Below the pieces are notes generated by a model that had not been told where the DNA came from, did not search any database, and saw only the letters and a list, made by a program, of their open reading frames with translations. Both the position numbers and the translations under genes were made by a program. DNA of 36,201 nucleotides from the IMG/VR virus record IMGVR_UViG_3300010370_000009, positions 1-36,201 of that record; one strand, 5' to 3'. Shown here in pieces: positions 5,815-13,576 of this stretch; the stretch's first letter is position 1; every line of letters starts with the position of its first letter. The DNA comes from a virus.

Positions 5815-5843
5815 TTGACATGGTTGTCACGATGCCATACGAT
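5815..5843 (+). promoter_or_regulatory. Sigma-70-like early promoter for the ATPase gene
   Basis: TTGACA at 5815-5820, a 17-base spacer and TACGAT at 5838-5843. The predicted start near 5850 would place the TCCGATT-loop hairpin (5852-5868) at the very 5' end of the transcript, about 75 nt before the ATG at 5925. Confidence 0.6.
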
Positions 5844-5851
5844 GGTGTCGT

Positions 5852-5896
5852 CACGGTCCGATTCCGTGAAGTCCACTGCCACCACAATAGTGGTGG
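5852..5896 (+). promoter_or_regulatory. Structured leader resembling the one upstream of 5462
   Basis: Hairpin CACGG/CCGTG with loop TCCGATT (5852-5868), then CCACCAC-AATA-GTGGTGG (5879-5896), then CCCAACACA (5900-5908) and GGAGGT (5913-5918). The leader of the gene at 5462 has the same four elements in the same order and at nearly the same distances, with the same loop sequence but different stems. Confidence 0.55.
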
Positions 5897-5924
5897 TTTC
5901 CCAACACACCAAGGAGGTCTCCCT

Positions 5925-7247
5925 ATGGGAGCAACCAAAGCAGGATGGGTGCACGCCGTTCGGCGGTACCCCGATGGAACCGTTCGGGTCCTACGGTCTG
6001 AAGACCGTAACACCGAGCGGAACGAGGTGGACCTAATGGTCCTGACTCGGACCGACATTCGTCGGACTTGCGCTCACCTCGGGCTGAGCGGTGCGGCTGA
6101 GCGTACGAATCAGGAGATGGTCTACGACATTCGTCGTTGGGCCAACGAATGGTTCGGTGCCACGGCATCGGGCGGTGACTATGTCACCGTCGGTCGGTTC
6201 GTTGGATGGGGCACACTGACCCCGAACGCCGAGCCTACGGCTACTGTGGTCCCTGAGCCTGTCGTGGTGGCACCGTCACCTACGGTGTCGTCGTCGTCGT
6301 CGTCGCTGGATGGTGTCATCGCTGACATCGTTCGCACCGTGGTGGACCAGCGTCTCGCCACATGGGAACCGCTGGATGCGGGCAAGATTGGCGACATCGT
6401 CACCGCCAAGGTCAATGACCTTGTGTCACGGCCCGTCGTCACTAATGTGACGGTCGGTCAGAATCCGACGGTCACCCTGCAGGGCAGGGAGCACTTCCAG
6501 TTGCAGGATGTTCTCGCTCACATCGCATGTGGCGACGAACTGTACCTGTGGGGTGGTGCTGGTGCAGGCAAGACCACCACGGTCAAGCGGTGCGCCGAGA
6601 TTCTATCTCGGCGGTTTGAGTTGGTCACCTTCTCGTCTCAGACTACCGAGGCCAAACTCGTCGGGTTCCGCGATGCCACTGGAGAAGTGCGCACGACACC
6701 TTTGGTGGATGCGCTTCTCAACGGTGGGGTCGTGCTGTTTGACGAGTTTGACTCGTGCCCACCTTCGGTGGCTGTGACCATCAACTCGGTGTCCGCTAAT
6801 CGGGTGGTGTCCACCCCTGCTGGAACCTTTGACCTGCACCCCGACACGGTGCTGGTCTTCTCGGGAAACACCGCGCTAGACGGTGCGACCACGGCCTATA
6901 ACGGCCGACAGGCCGCAGACTTCAGCACCAAGGACCGCATGTCGGTCGTACAGTTCCTGTACGACTTGGAACTGGAGCGTGACCTTACGGTGCAGGCTAT
7001 TGGCGGTGACAGTGGTCGGGCCGACCAGTGGTTGCGCATCGTCAGGGCATGTCGTGCTAATGCCGAGGCCCTCGGCGGTGCCACTAGTGCCCGCATCGCG
7101 GTGACCCCTCGGGCCGCTATTGGCGGAGCCAAGTTGCTCCGTCAGGGAATGTCGCTACAGTATGTGGCGAATGCTCGTATCCGCAAGGGAATGGACGCTC
7201 GGACTTGGGACCAAGTCCGCAACGGCATCCCCGAACTGGCCTCCTGA
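5925..7247 (+). CDS. AAA+ ATPase, MoxR/CobS-like
   Basis: ATG 5925 is chosen because AAGGAGG lies seven bases upstream and a promoter lies between it and the longer open frame. The 440-residue protein has an N-terminal ~120-residue part of unknown fold, a Pro/Ser linker (with a six-fold TCG repeat at 6288-6305), then an AAA+ module. Walker A is GGAGAGKTT (about 210-218), Walker B is VVLFDEFD (about 269-276), and a sensor-1-like VLVFSGN follows. The closest type I know is the MoxR/CobS/CbbQ clade that remodels partner proteins using ATP, usually with a partner encoded next door. Here the partner is the gene at 7261, 13 bp downstream. Target unknown; roles in replication or host modification are possible. 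Confidence 0.85.
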   Translation: MGATKAGWVHAVRRYPDGTVRVLRSEDRNTERNEVDLMVLTRTDIRRTCAHLGLSGAAERTNQEMVYDIRRWANEWFGATASGGDYVTVGRFVGWGTLTPNAEPTATVVPEPVVVAPSPTVSSSSSSLDGVIADIVRTVVDQRLATWEPLDAGKIGDIVTAKVNDLVSRPVVTNVTVGQNPTVTLQGREHFQLQDVLAHIACGDELYLWGGAGAGKTTTVKRCAEILSRRFELVTFSSQTTEAKLVGFRDATGEVRTTPLVDALLNGGVVLFDEFDSCPPSVAVTINSVSANRVVSTPAGTFDLHPDTVLVFSGNTALDGATTAYNGRQAADFSTKDRMSVVQFLYDLELERDLTVQAIGGDSGRADQWLRIVRACRANAEALGGATSARIAVTPRAAIGGAKLLRQGMSLQYVANARIRKGMDARTWDQVRNGIPELAS

Positions 7248-7260
7248 AAGGAGATTCACA

Positions 7261-8091
7261 ATGATAGTCAACGCAATCAAGCGCGGTAAGCAGGTGGTGT
7301 TCCCCACCCTCGCGGACATGCTGTCCACGATGGACGGGAAGACCCCTGCTTACAGGGACAACGGTCTTCGTGACTGGCATGGCACCGACAACCTGCAGGA
7401 GGCGGTGAACCTAGCCCGCGAGGGATGGACCCACGGTCGTAAGACCGTGGAAGACATCCTCGGTCGGCTGGAGTCGTCGCTCCAGCAGGTGGCGCAGGAC
7501 ATGGTCATGGAAACTACGCACGATGTAGTCGGTGCGTACCCCGACATGGGACGGTTCATGGAAGGCGAGCCTGAGTGCATGGTGCAGTTCCTGCCCGAGA
7601 CCGACACCACTAGTGGTCAGGTCACGCGGTTGCTTATTGACAACGGTGCTTGTGCCAAGTATTCAGCCGACTGGATGACCCGTCGTGCTGGTGCTGTCAC
7701 CGCACTAGTGCAGGCCCTGACCATGGTCGGCAAGTCGGTGGAAGTGTGGGTCGCGTCACCCGTGGAGATTGGTGGCAAGATTCACGACACGGTGGTGTGT
7801 GTGCACCAAGCAGGCCAGCCCCTTAGTGTGGACGCTATTGCGTTCTGCTTGGGACATCCCGCGATGCTTCGCCGCATGATGTTTGAGTGTCGGGCTGACC
7901 GCACGATGGGCCATGCTAGTGGGATGGGTGGTACCTACGGTAAGCATCTCCCCGAGACACTGGAGTATGTGCAACCGCACATCGTCATCCAGCGTGCAGA
8001 GAACGAACCGAAGACGGTTCCCGACCCTGCTGACAGGCCACTGGAGTGGGTGCGGTTCCAACTGCAGAAGTTGGGCCTGCTCCCCGAGTGA
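7261..8091 (+). CDS. DUF7192-like partner protein of the AAA+ ATPase
   Basis: ATG 7261 has AAAGGAG seven bases upstream. The longer open frame starts inside the ATPase gene and was rejected. The product has 276 residues. The segment LRDWHGTDNLQEAVNLAREG followed by W fits the W-x-G-T...EA...LA...GW pattern I associate with DUF7192, a phage family found beside AAA+ ATPases. It has Cys/His residues but no obvious vWA MIDAS motif. It is probably the ATPase's adaptor or substrate, analogous to CobT/vWA partners of MoxR proteins. A strong 14-bp hairpin ends the two-gene operon at 8096. The family name is from memory and the function is an inference from pairing. Confidence 0.65.
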   Translation: MIVNAIKRGKQVVFPTLADMLSTMDGKTPAYRDNGLRDWHGTDNLQEAVNLAREGWTHGRKTVEDILGRLESSLQQVAQDMVMETTHDVVGAYPDMGRFMEGEPECMVQFLPETDTTSGQVTRLLIDNGACAKYSADWMTRRAGAVTALVQALTMVGKSVEVWVASPVEIGGKIHDTVVCVHQAGQPLSVDAIAFCLGHPAMLRRMMFECRADRTMGHASGMGGTYGKHLPETLEYVQPHIVIQRAENEPKTVPDPADRPLEWVRFQLQKLGLLPE

Positions 8092-8095
8092 GCAT

Positions 8096-8131
8096 GGTGG
8101 TGGGCACCCAGTTGGGAGGGTGCCCACCACC
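8096..8131 (+). terminator. Strong stem-loop terminator without a T tract
   Basis: GGTGGTGGGCACCC (8096-8109) pairs perfectly with 8118-8131 around an 8-base loop, starting five bases after the stop codon of the DUF7192-like gene. No run of T follows, as is common for proposed terminators in GC-rich actinobacteria. It separates the ATPase operon from the next promoter. Confidence 0.7.
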
Positions 8132-8149
8132 GCTTGTGGTTGGTCCGAC

Positions 8150-8177
8150 TTGACAAGGGTCGGATGATGCTAGTAAT
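8150..8177 (+). promoter_or_regulatory. Sigma-70-like promoter for the 8211-16445 operon
   Basis: TTGACA at 8150-8155, then a 16-base spacer to AGTAAT (8172-8177; overlapping TAGTAA). It is placed just after a terminator and 34 bp before the ATG at 8211. The downstream genes are close or overlapping all the way to 16445, so this may drive the whole replication block. Confidence 0.6.
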
Positions 8178-8210
8178 GTTCAGTCAAACACAACTGCCAA
8201 GGAGGCAATA

Positions 8211-8897
8211 ATGAGTAAGCAAACGGTGGGGATTCTGGTCCCCTCGGACGACAGCATGCCAAGCATGCCTGTTCAGGTGAGCGGTTACGAATCGGTGCGC
8301 GACTTCGTCGGTGGCATGATTGATGTGGTGCGCACGACTGTGTCGGCGCATGATATTGGTGCCAAGGATGGCGAGGACAACGAGCGGTTCACGGCGGTGG
8401 GCTATGTGCACGACGAGGGTCTGCTGATTGGACTGCCCTTGAACGCTAGGGCCTCGGTGATATTCGGCCGTGAACTGGTGGGTGATGTGCTGATTGTCAA
8501 CGCCGAGAACACCAATGGTGTGTGCGATGGTGACAACTACGATGTTCCCGAGTGGTTCGTGGAGCGCATGAGTGACGGTTCACTGGAGCGCACCATCACG
8601 ATTGGTCGGTCCATTAGTCAGACCGTCGTGGATGCGATGGCGCACTGTGTCAGGGCTGGCATCTATACCGAGCAAGAGGTGGCAGTGGTTGTCGCGGCTA
8701 TGGAAGACGCTATTCATGGCCGTGGAACCGACGAGGACCGCGAGATGGTGGAACTGTTCCTGATGTCTTGCGTGAAGTATCACATGATGCACGAACTAGG
8801 CGTGGACTTGGACATGGTGAACATCGTGGAAGATGTTGCACGCAACGGCATCTCTGATGACGAGTTGGAGAAGTTTCTACAAGAGGAAGGAGAGTGA
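8211..8897 (+). CDS. DUF3846-like early protein
   Basis: ATG 8211 is preceded by AAGGAGG with suitable spacing. The 228-residue product has an N-terminal domain whose pattern (VRDFVGGMIDVV, then VGYVHDEGLLIGLPLNARAS, then GDVLIV.AENTNG) resembles DUF3846, a small domain of phages and plasmids of unknown function, often near antirestriction or DNA-modification genes. The C-terminal ~100 residues are helical and acidic (EEVAVV..., DEDREMVELFLMS, ISDDELEKFLQEEGE). It is the first gene after the promoter at 8150, so it is probably expressed early. The assignment is from remembered pattern only. Confidence 0.65.
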   Translation: MSKQTVGILVPSDDSMPSMPVQVSGYESVRDFVGGMIDVVRTTVSAHDIGAKDGEDNERFTAVGYVHDEGLLIGLPLNARASVIFGRELVGDVLIVNAENTNGVCDGDNYDVPEWFVERMSDGSLERTITIGRSISQTVVDAMAHCVRAGIYTEQEVAVVVAAMEDAIHGRGTDEDREMVELFLMSCVKYHMMHELGVDLDMVNIVEDVARNGISDDELEKFLQEEGE

Positions 8898-8898
8898 C

Positions 8899-9123
8899 AT
8901 GCGTATCAACGCGATGCATAAGAATGCAGTGCTTGGCACACTGATTGAGGTATCATCCGAGTGGGACCCGTCCCACCCTAGGTTCGTGCAGGTGGTCATC
9001 CGTGATGATGACCCGTTTGAGCCTACCATTGTGCCCCTGATGGTGCGCAATGGTGATGATGCACTGTTGCTGATTGACCGTAAGGTTATCGTTCACGAGG
9101 GGTTCATCTATGGCATCCACTAA
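8899..9123 (+). CDS. Small early protein of unknown function
   Basis: The start ATG 8899 has AAGGAG seven bases upstream and follows the previous stop by one base. The 74-residue product (MRINAMHKNAVLGTLIEVSS..., FVQVVIRDDDPFEPTIVPLM, LLIDRKVIVHEGFIYGIH) has alternating hydrophobic strands, suggesting a small all-beta domain. I do not recognise the family. It overlaps the following gene by 14 bp. Context: part of the tightly packed early operon with small regulators. Confidence 0.6.
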   Translation: MRINAMHKNAVLGTLIEVSSEWDPSHPRFVQVVIRDDDPFEPTIVPLMVRNGDDALLLIDRKVIVHEGFIYGIH

Positions 9124-9298
9124 TAGCAAGAGCGTAGCCCACGCTCCCTCTATCAAGAGGGAGCGTGAGTACCCACCGTCGCTGTGGGCTTGTCCGAAGT
9201 GTGACACTAGGGTGCGCACGCATGTCATCACATTCGTGGTAGAATGTCGGCATCGGTCGCATGCCCCGAAAGGGATTCTCATGGAGGTGGTTGAATGA
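9110..9298 (+). CDS. Small zinc-binding protein
   Basis: ATG 9110 is selected over the longer frame because GAGGGG lies seven bases upstream. The 62-residue product has a basic N-terminus and then WACPKCDTRVRTH, followed by VECRHRSH. CxxC plus C-x3-H type ligands could bind one zinc ion, as in a degenerate zinc ribbon. It starts inside the end of the previous gene and ends in an ATGA overlap with the next, so it belongs to the operon. Likely a nucleic-acid- or protein-binding accessory factor; the function is not known. Confidence 0.6.
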   Translation: MASTNSKSVAHAPSIKREREYPPSLWACPKCDTRVRTHVITFVVECRHRSHAPKGILMEVVE

Positions 9299-10044
9299 CC
9301 AGCGAACTGGTTACTTGTGGCGTGGTTGGTCACGGTGACGACTGCTTGTGTGATGTGGTGGTCACATCCCCTACCCCTATTGGGGTGGGGGATGCGGTGC
9401 GTGATATGTGGATGGGTGAACAGTTGTGCGAGTACCGCGACTATCCGTCCGAGGATGGGTGGACGGACGATGCGATACTGGGTTATCTGACTGAGGTCAC
9501 TAGATTGCATGATGCTTGGGTGGAGAACAATGGTGTGTGCAACTACTATAGCACTAGCACCTTGGATGGTTCCGCCTTGGCCCGTGATGGCAAAGCCCTG
9601 AAGATGGTGCGCACCTTGGTGCGCAATCGTTTGGCTGAACCTAGTTGCCCCACTATTGATGTGGTGTTGGGGGAGTTTGGTTTCACGGCCGAGCACTTCA
9701 CTTCGGCTGTGTCAGGATGCAAGTGGACAATGGACATGCAGACGCTAGTGGAGTTTGAGCGTGTGCTCCGTGACCCCGAGCACAGGCCAACATTCTCGTG
9801 GCTGTCTCAACGGTTCGGCCTGAGTGACGAATCCACCTACAGTTTGTGTTCCTATTGGAACTACAAGTCCCCTCGTGGGAACAGGAACAAGTGTTCGTTG
9901 GAGCGTGAGCGTTTCAATACAATGCTTTCCAGCGATATGTCTATCGTTGACATTGTCAACGCCATGAAGAAAGAGTTTGGGTTGAACTACACTACGGGTG
10001 CCGTGCGCCGTGCACGGTACCGTCTACGGAAGGGAGGCAAGTGA
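9295..10044 (+). CDS. Putative DNA-binding protein with helix-turn-helix-like C-terminus
   Basis: The start overlaps the upstream stop (ATGA). The 249-residue product has a Cys-containing N-terminus (TCGVVGHGDDCLCDVVV), a middle helical region, then two helix-turn-helix-like segments: FSWLSQRFGLSDESTYSLCS, and SIVDIVNAMKKEFGLNYTTG followed by AVRRARYRLRKG, with a basic end. I do not recognise a family. The basic C-terminus and paired HTH-like parts make it a candidate transcriptional regulator of the phage, possibly the missing factor that acts at the palindromes in 3435-4442. That link is an inference. Confidence 0.55.
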   Translation: MTSELVTCGVVGHGDDCLCDVVVTSPTPIGVGDAVRDMWMGEQLCEYRDYPSEDGWTDDAILGYLTEVTRLHDAWVENNGVCNYYSTSTLDGSALARDGKALKMVRTLVRNRLAEPSCPTIDVVLGEFGFTAEHFTSAVSGCKWTMDMQTLVEFERVLRDPEHRPTFSWLSQRFGLSDESTYSLCSYWNYKSPRGNRNKCSLERERFNTMLSSDMSIVDIVNAMKKEFGLNYTTGAVRRARYRLRKGGK

Positions 10045-10045
10045 C

Positions 10046-10189
10046 ATGCTGTTACTATCCATAGCGTATGCTATTCTGTTCGGGGGATTGGCGTGGGGGA
10101 TTATGGTTGACCCTTACACTGATGAGAACGGTGATGGCCGTGAGTGGGAACTGTTGGACAGGTACTTGGAGAGAAGGAGAAACCGATGA
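10046..10189 (+). CDS. Small single-pass membrane protein
   Basis: ATG 10046 lies one base after the previous stop, with GGGAGG upstream. The 47-residue protein begins MLLLSIAYAILFGGLAWGIM, one clear transmembrane segment, and ends with an acidic then basic tail (DENGDGREWELLDRYLERRR). Too short for the usual 60-residue cut-off, but its spacing and its 4-base overlap with the next gene support it. Possible roles are membrane anchoring or exclusion of other phages; nothing specific is known. Confidence 0.6.
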   Translation: MLLLSIAYAILFGGLAWGIMVDPYTDENGDGREWELLDRYLERRRNR

Positions 10190-11064
10190 GGTTTGACCCA
10201 GAAACTAATAGGGTTCTGGTCCGTCAGTCGTGGCTGGGGGATGCGCTGATGTGCCCTCAGCGTGCGAAGTATGCGCTCAGCATGCCAAGCATGCGTCGCG
10301 GTTCTGATGCTACTGCTATTGGCACGGGGTTGCATTCTGTTATTGAGCAGGTGCTTCGTGGTGATGTGCTGGAGTTGGAGCACATGAAGTCCAATGCTCG
10401 GTTGTTTGTCGCCAAGGAACTGGAGAAAGATGTCAAGCGAACTGGTTTGTCTGATGATGTTGATGAGATGAACCAATGCGTGGACAGCATGTGTCAGGCT
10501 TGGTGGGATAACATCCGTCCGTCCGTAGCCATGGGCGGTCTTATTGAATACAGGTTCGTGGCCCCTCTTGGTGTCCACGCTTTCAATGGTAATGAGATAT
10601 GGCTTGAAGGGACAATGGATTATGTTGCACCTGATGGTACTATATGGGATTGGAAGACTTCTAGCCGCACTTATTATGCGAAGGAGAAACAGTCCCAGTC
10701 ACACCAAGCGACCTGCTATATAACCGCAGGTAGAACGCTAGATTTGATTCCGAATACTGATGAGCCTAGTGTCTTCAGGTTCGGAGTAATGGTCCGTCAA
10801 TCTACGCCAAAGGCGCAGATTGTATCGGTATCCCGTGGCCCTGAGCAGGTGCAGTGGTTCGCCCGTCAGGTGAAGTCAGTTGTGGATTCAGCAATGCGGT
10901 CATGGGGTGATTCCGACTGGCCGATGAATGACCAACACAACCTGTGCTCATCTAAGTGGTGTGACTATTGGAACATCTGCAAGGGTGCGCACTGGACAGA
11001 GGCATCACTCAGTTTGCCTTCGCAGACTGTGAACATTGCCGTCACTACCGACCCCACCGTGTGA
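10186..11064 (+). CDS. Cas4/RecB-like PD-(D/E)XK exonuclease with Fe-S cluster ligands
   Basis: ATG 10186 has AAGGAG six bases upstream. The 292-residue protein shows the RecB-family motifs: an early His in GTGLHSVIE (about His49), EGTMDYV (Asp145), IWDWKTS (Asp155 and Lys157, the D-x-K catalytic pair) and a Q-rich motif in QSHQATCY. Four cysteines are placed as in Cas4 and AddB, one near the N-terminus (CPQRAKY, about Cys23) and three near the C-terminus (CSSKWCDYWNIC, about 254-265), predicting a 4Fe-4S cluster. Cas4-like phage nucleases act on DNA ends in recombination or replication. No CRISPR array or other cas gene is present. Neighbours (helicase, primase, RusA) support DNA metabolism. 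Confidence 0.88.
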   Translation: MRFDPETNRVLVRQSWLGDALMCPQRAKYALSMPSMRRGSDATAIGTGLHSVIEQVLRGDVLELEHMKSNARLFVAKELEKDVKRTGLSDDVDEMNQCVDSMCQAWWDNIRPSVAMGGLIEYRFVAPLGVHAFNGNEIWLEGTMDYVAPDGTIWDWKTSSRTYYAKEKQSQSHQATCYITAGRTLDLIPNTDEPSVFRFGVMVRQSTPKAQIVSVSRGPEQVQWFARQVKSVVDSAMRSWGDSDWPMNDQHNLCSSKWCDYWNICKGAHWTEASLSLPSQTVNIAVTTDPTV

Positions 11065-11111
11065 TATGGTGTGGTCACCGCAAGCAACAACAATCAGACC
11101 TAGGAGGGTCA

Positions 11112-11567
11112 ATGATTAGCAAGGATGAGTCAATCATCACGCAGGTCGTGGCAAAGATTGCCAGCGAACTGACGACAGTGACACAGACGGATGGCACCGC
11201 CGAAGGCGTGCAGTCCGCTTACCTCAGCCACTTTGACTTTGTGCGTGAGGTTGTCTTCAGCGCACACAGCATCAGTGCTACTGCCACTCAGCCCACTACC
11301 GTGGAGCAGAACATCATGTCAGCGTTCGGCGGTCAGGTCACCGATGTGACCCCGTCGTCGGGCGGTTTGGAGGTTGTGGGCGCACAGCACGGTCCCATCC
11401 CTGCATGGTTGTCGGATGCTTGCGCCAAGGCTGGTTGCCGTAAGGTGTACGACAATCGTGACACCGCTAATGCGGAGAACCGTCGCCCCCTGTTCAAGGC
11501 GGCCGACGGTACCACCGATAGCAAGGGCAAGCCCATGGCGTTCTGGGCACCGAGTCCTCGGCGGTAA
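11112..11567 (+). CDS. Replication-module protein, possible single-stranded DNA-binding accessory
   Basis: ATG 11112 follows TAGGAGGG. The 151-residue protein has a helical N-terminus and a flexible middle. The C-terminal block PAWLSDACAKAGCRKVYDNR ... RPLFKAADG ... PMAFWAPSP resembles, from memory, C-terminal domains in phage proteins encoded directly before DnaB-like helicases (DNR ... FKC ... FWPP). In related proteins this part often holds zinc-binding cysteines; here only two remain. I suspect a single-strand DNA-binding or helicase-loading helper, but have no direct evidence. The helicase starts 7 bp downstream. Confidence 0.6.
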   Translation: MISKDESIITQVVAKIASELTTVTQTDGTAEGVQSAYLSHFDFVREVVFSAHSISATATQPTTVEQNIMSAFGGQVTDVTPSSGGLEVVGAQHGPIPAWLSDACAKAGCRKVYDNRDTANAENRRPLFKAADGTTDSKGKPMAFWAPSPRR

Positions 11568-11573
11568 CAACTA

Positions 11574-12659
11574 GTGGATGACGCGACGCTTGCACAGCGT
11601 TGGTCTGCACTCGGGCGGGGGGAATCAATCTCCCCGCCCGAACTGCAACTAGCGCACTCTTTCTATAGGCCGTTGACCGAAGCAGTCAACGAGTTCGTGC
11701 ACTGGGCGCAGACACCCGAGGAACGAGTTTACTTGGGGTTTGACCAACTGGACCAGCAGATGCGCGGTATCGCACCCGCGGAGATGCTACTCATCAACGG
11801 CTATAGCCACAGTGGTAAGACCATGTTCCTGCTCAGTGTCCTAGCGAACAATAGTCATATGCCCGTAGTCTACTTCTGTCCCGATGAACCGCGCACCTTG
11901 ACTCTGGTCAAGTTGGCGTGCGTTGCTAATGGGATTGATGCCAATGAACTTGAGATGGGCGTTGCCAATAACGACCCTCGGGCTATTGATATTCTTCGTG
12001 ACACAGCAACCACTAGGTTCCCGAACCTTGCAGTGTTTGACCAGCCGATGACCCTTAGTGACATGGAGCGCGCCATGGGTGAGGTGGCTGACCTGTTCGG
12101 TAAGCCTGCACTGATGGTGTTTGACTACTTGGAACTGTTGCAAGGTGGCGGTGAAGATGTGCCATCCAAGGCAAACACTATCAAGGCGTTCGGCAAACGG
12201 CACGGTGTACCGCTGATTGTCCTGCACCAGTCGTCACGCACCAGCGGTGCGGACGGACGGAAGCAGACCATTAGTTCAGGTGCGTATGGTGGTGAACAGC
12301 AGGCATCACACATCATTGGTGTGCGACGCAAGAAGTTTGAGATTCAATCACAGATTCAGGAGATTGATGAGAAACTTGCTAAGGGCACCGCTAGTGAACG
12401 CCATCTGGAACGCTTGGATTTCCTGCGCTATGAGGAACGCATCCACGAGAACACGGTCACGCTGAATCTGGTGAAGTGCAAGCGTCCTGCTAGCACGCTA
12501 TTGGATGACATGGACTACGAGATTGAGCAGGGCACTGGGAGACTGATGCCGTTGCTTGGTGTCCCATACGAGATGAGTCTGGCGGCTAGGAATGCGCAAC
12601 CTTCGGTTGCTGAGCAAACCGTGACAGAAGCGGAACTATCCCCGATGATGTGGGAGTAG
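11574..12659 (+). CDS. DnaB/RecA-like replicative helicase (C-terminal ATPase type)
   Basis: A 361-residue P-loop ATPase beginning at GTG 11574, with a weak ribosome site. The order is GFDQLDQQMRGIAPAEMLLI, Walker A GYSHSGKT (76-83), YFCPDEP, Walker B LMVFDYLELL (about 180-189), a sensor-like PLIVLHQSSR (213-222) and a C-terminal strand NLVKCKRP. This is the RecA-fold C-terminal domain of DnaB-family helicases. The N-terminal primase-binding domain is missing, common in phage versions. The role would be 5'-3' fork unwinding together with the primase encoded next. Confidence 0.85.
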   Translation: MDDATLAQRWSALGRGESISPPELQLAHSFYRPLTEAVNEFVHWAQTPEERVYLGFDQLDQQMRGIAPAEMLLINGYSHSGKTMFLLSVLANNSHMPVVYFCPDEPRTLTLVKLACVANGIDANELEMGVANNDPRAIDILRDTATTRFPNLAVFDQPMTLSDMERAMGEVADLFGKPALMVFDYLELLQGGGEDVPSKANTIKAFGKRHGVPLIVLHQSSRTSGADGRKQTISSGAYGGEQQASHIIGVRRKKFEIQSQIQEIDEKLAKGTASERHLERLDFLRYEERIHENTVTLNLVKCKRPASTLLDDMDYEIEQGTGRLMPLLGVPYEMSLAARNAQPSVAEQTVTEAELSPMMWE

Positions 12660-12670
12660 GGTGCGGCCTG

Positions 12671-13576
12671 ATGGAAACCACATCCGAGAAGTTCATCACT
12701 CTGTTTCGTGGACGAGGTGACTGCTATGGGTCCGAGGAGGGGGGCTGTGTCCGTCAACGCTTGACGGAATCTGTCTTCGCTGACCACCTGAATGGCATCG
12801 CTGGTATTGGTGTGTACCCAGCGGTGCCTGCACGCCCACTGCCCCTGTGCGTATGGGGATGCATTGATATAGATGTGGAAGACCTAGGGTCAGCCCGTCT
12901 GATGCAACGCACATTGGGGGCAGTGGGCATTATCTCATGGGTAGAGCGTTCACGCTCCAAGGGTTACCATGTGTGGGTCTTCGCCACCGAACCAGTGCCT
13001 GCGGAACATATGCGCAGGATGCTATTGGCGGCACACCAAGTTGCTAACTATCCTGCACGGGAAGTCAACCCGAAGCAGTCCGATGTTTCCATCCACAAGG
13101 TTGGCAACTATGTCAGGTTGCCCTATTACGGTGGGCTAGTTGCCGTGCCCAGTCGTCGTGTCGTCCTTGACGACAACGACAATCCGATGCCGTTGGAACA
13201 GTTCGTGGATTCGGCCACAGCCGACCGCGTTCCCCCGTCCGTCATCTCGCACCTGTCGTCACTGTATGTGCCCCCTGTGTCCACGAAGCCCAGCATTGAC
13301 TTTGGTTCCATGATGATTGAAGAAGACTTGGAGCAGGCTTTGCGTAGCACCAGCCAACTGGCTCGCGTCATCTGGAAGCAAGGCCCAATCAACGGGCAGG
13401 ACCGTTCAACCGCACTCATGCGCTTGGCGCATGTGTGCTTCAGGTCGGGCGTGTCCCCATCCATGTGCCGTGTAATCGTCATAGACGCAGACAAGCGGTG
13501 GGGCAAGTACCACATGCGAGGAGAGTCTGGCCTAATGGAAATCAATAAGATTGTGGAGCGTGCGTACCGTGGCTAG
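12671..13576 (+). CDS. Archaeo-eukaryotic-type primase (AEP/prim-pol)
   Basis: I take ATG 12671; a GTG at 12650 would overlap the helicase and has no ribosome site. The 301-residue protein has the AEP motifs: WGCIDIDVED (DxD metal site, about Asp66/68), SRSKGYHVWVF (the S...G-x-H motif, about His100) and a later REVNPKQSD ... GNYVRLPYYGG. The C-terminal helices (DRSTALMRLAHVCFRSGVS, DKRWGKYH) resemble a PriCT-type domain. It probably makes primers for the helicase-driven fork and may have DNA polymerase activity, as some prim-pols do. This would matter because no separate DNA polymerase gene is present. Confidence 0.8.
   Translation: METTSEKFITLFRGRGDCYGSEEGGCVRQRLTESVFADHLNGIAGIGVYPAVPARPLPLCVWGCIDIDVEDLGSARLMQRTLGAVGIISWVERSRSKGYHVWVFATEPVPAEHMRRMLLAAHQVANYPAREVNPKQSDVSIHKVGNYVRLPYYGGLVAVPSRRVVLDDNDNPMPLEQFVDSATADRVPPSVISHLSSLYVPPVSTKPSIDFGSMMIEEDLEQALRSTSQLARVIWKQGPINGQDRSTALMRLAHVCFRSGVSPSMCRVIVIDADKRWGKYHMRGESGLMEINKIVERAYRG

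Noticed and set aside
5207-6058. 283-codon minus-strand frame
   Set aside because: It lies antisense to the cloverleaf, the gene at 5462 and the start of the ATPase gene, all of which have strong plus-strand signals; its composition (Arg/Ser/Pro rich) is that of a shadow frame.
10186-11064. CRISPR-associated Cas4
   Set aside because: Cas4-like motifs are clear, but there is no array or other cas gene; phage recombination exonucleases share this fold.
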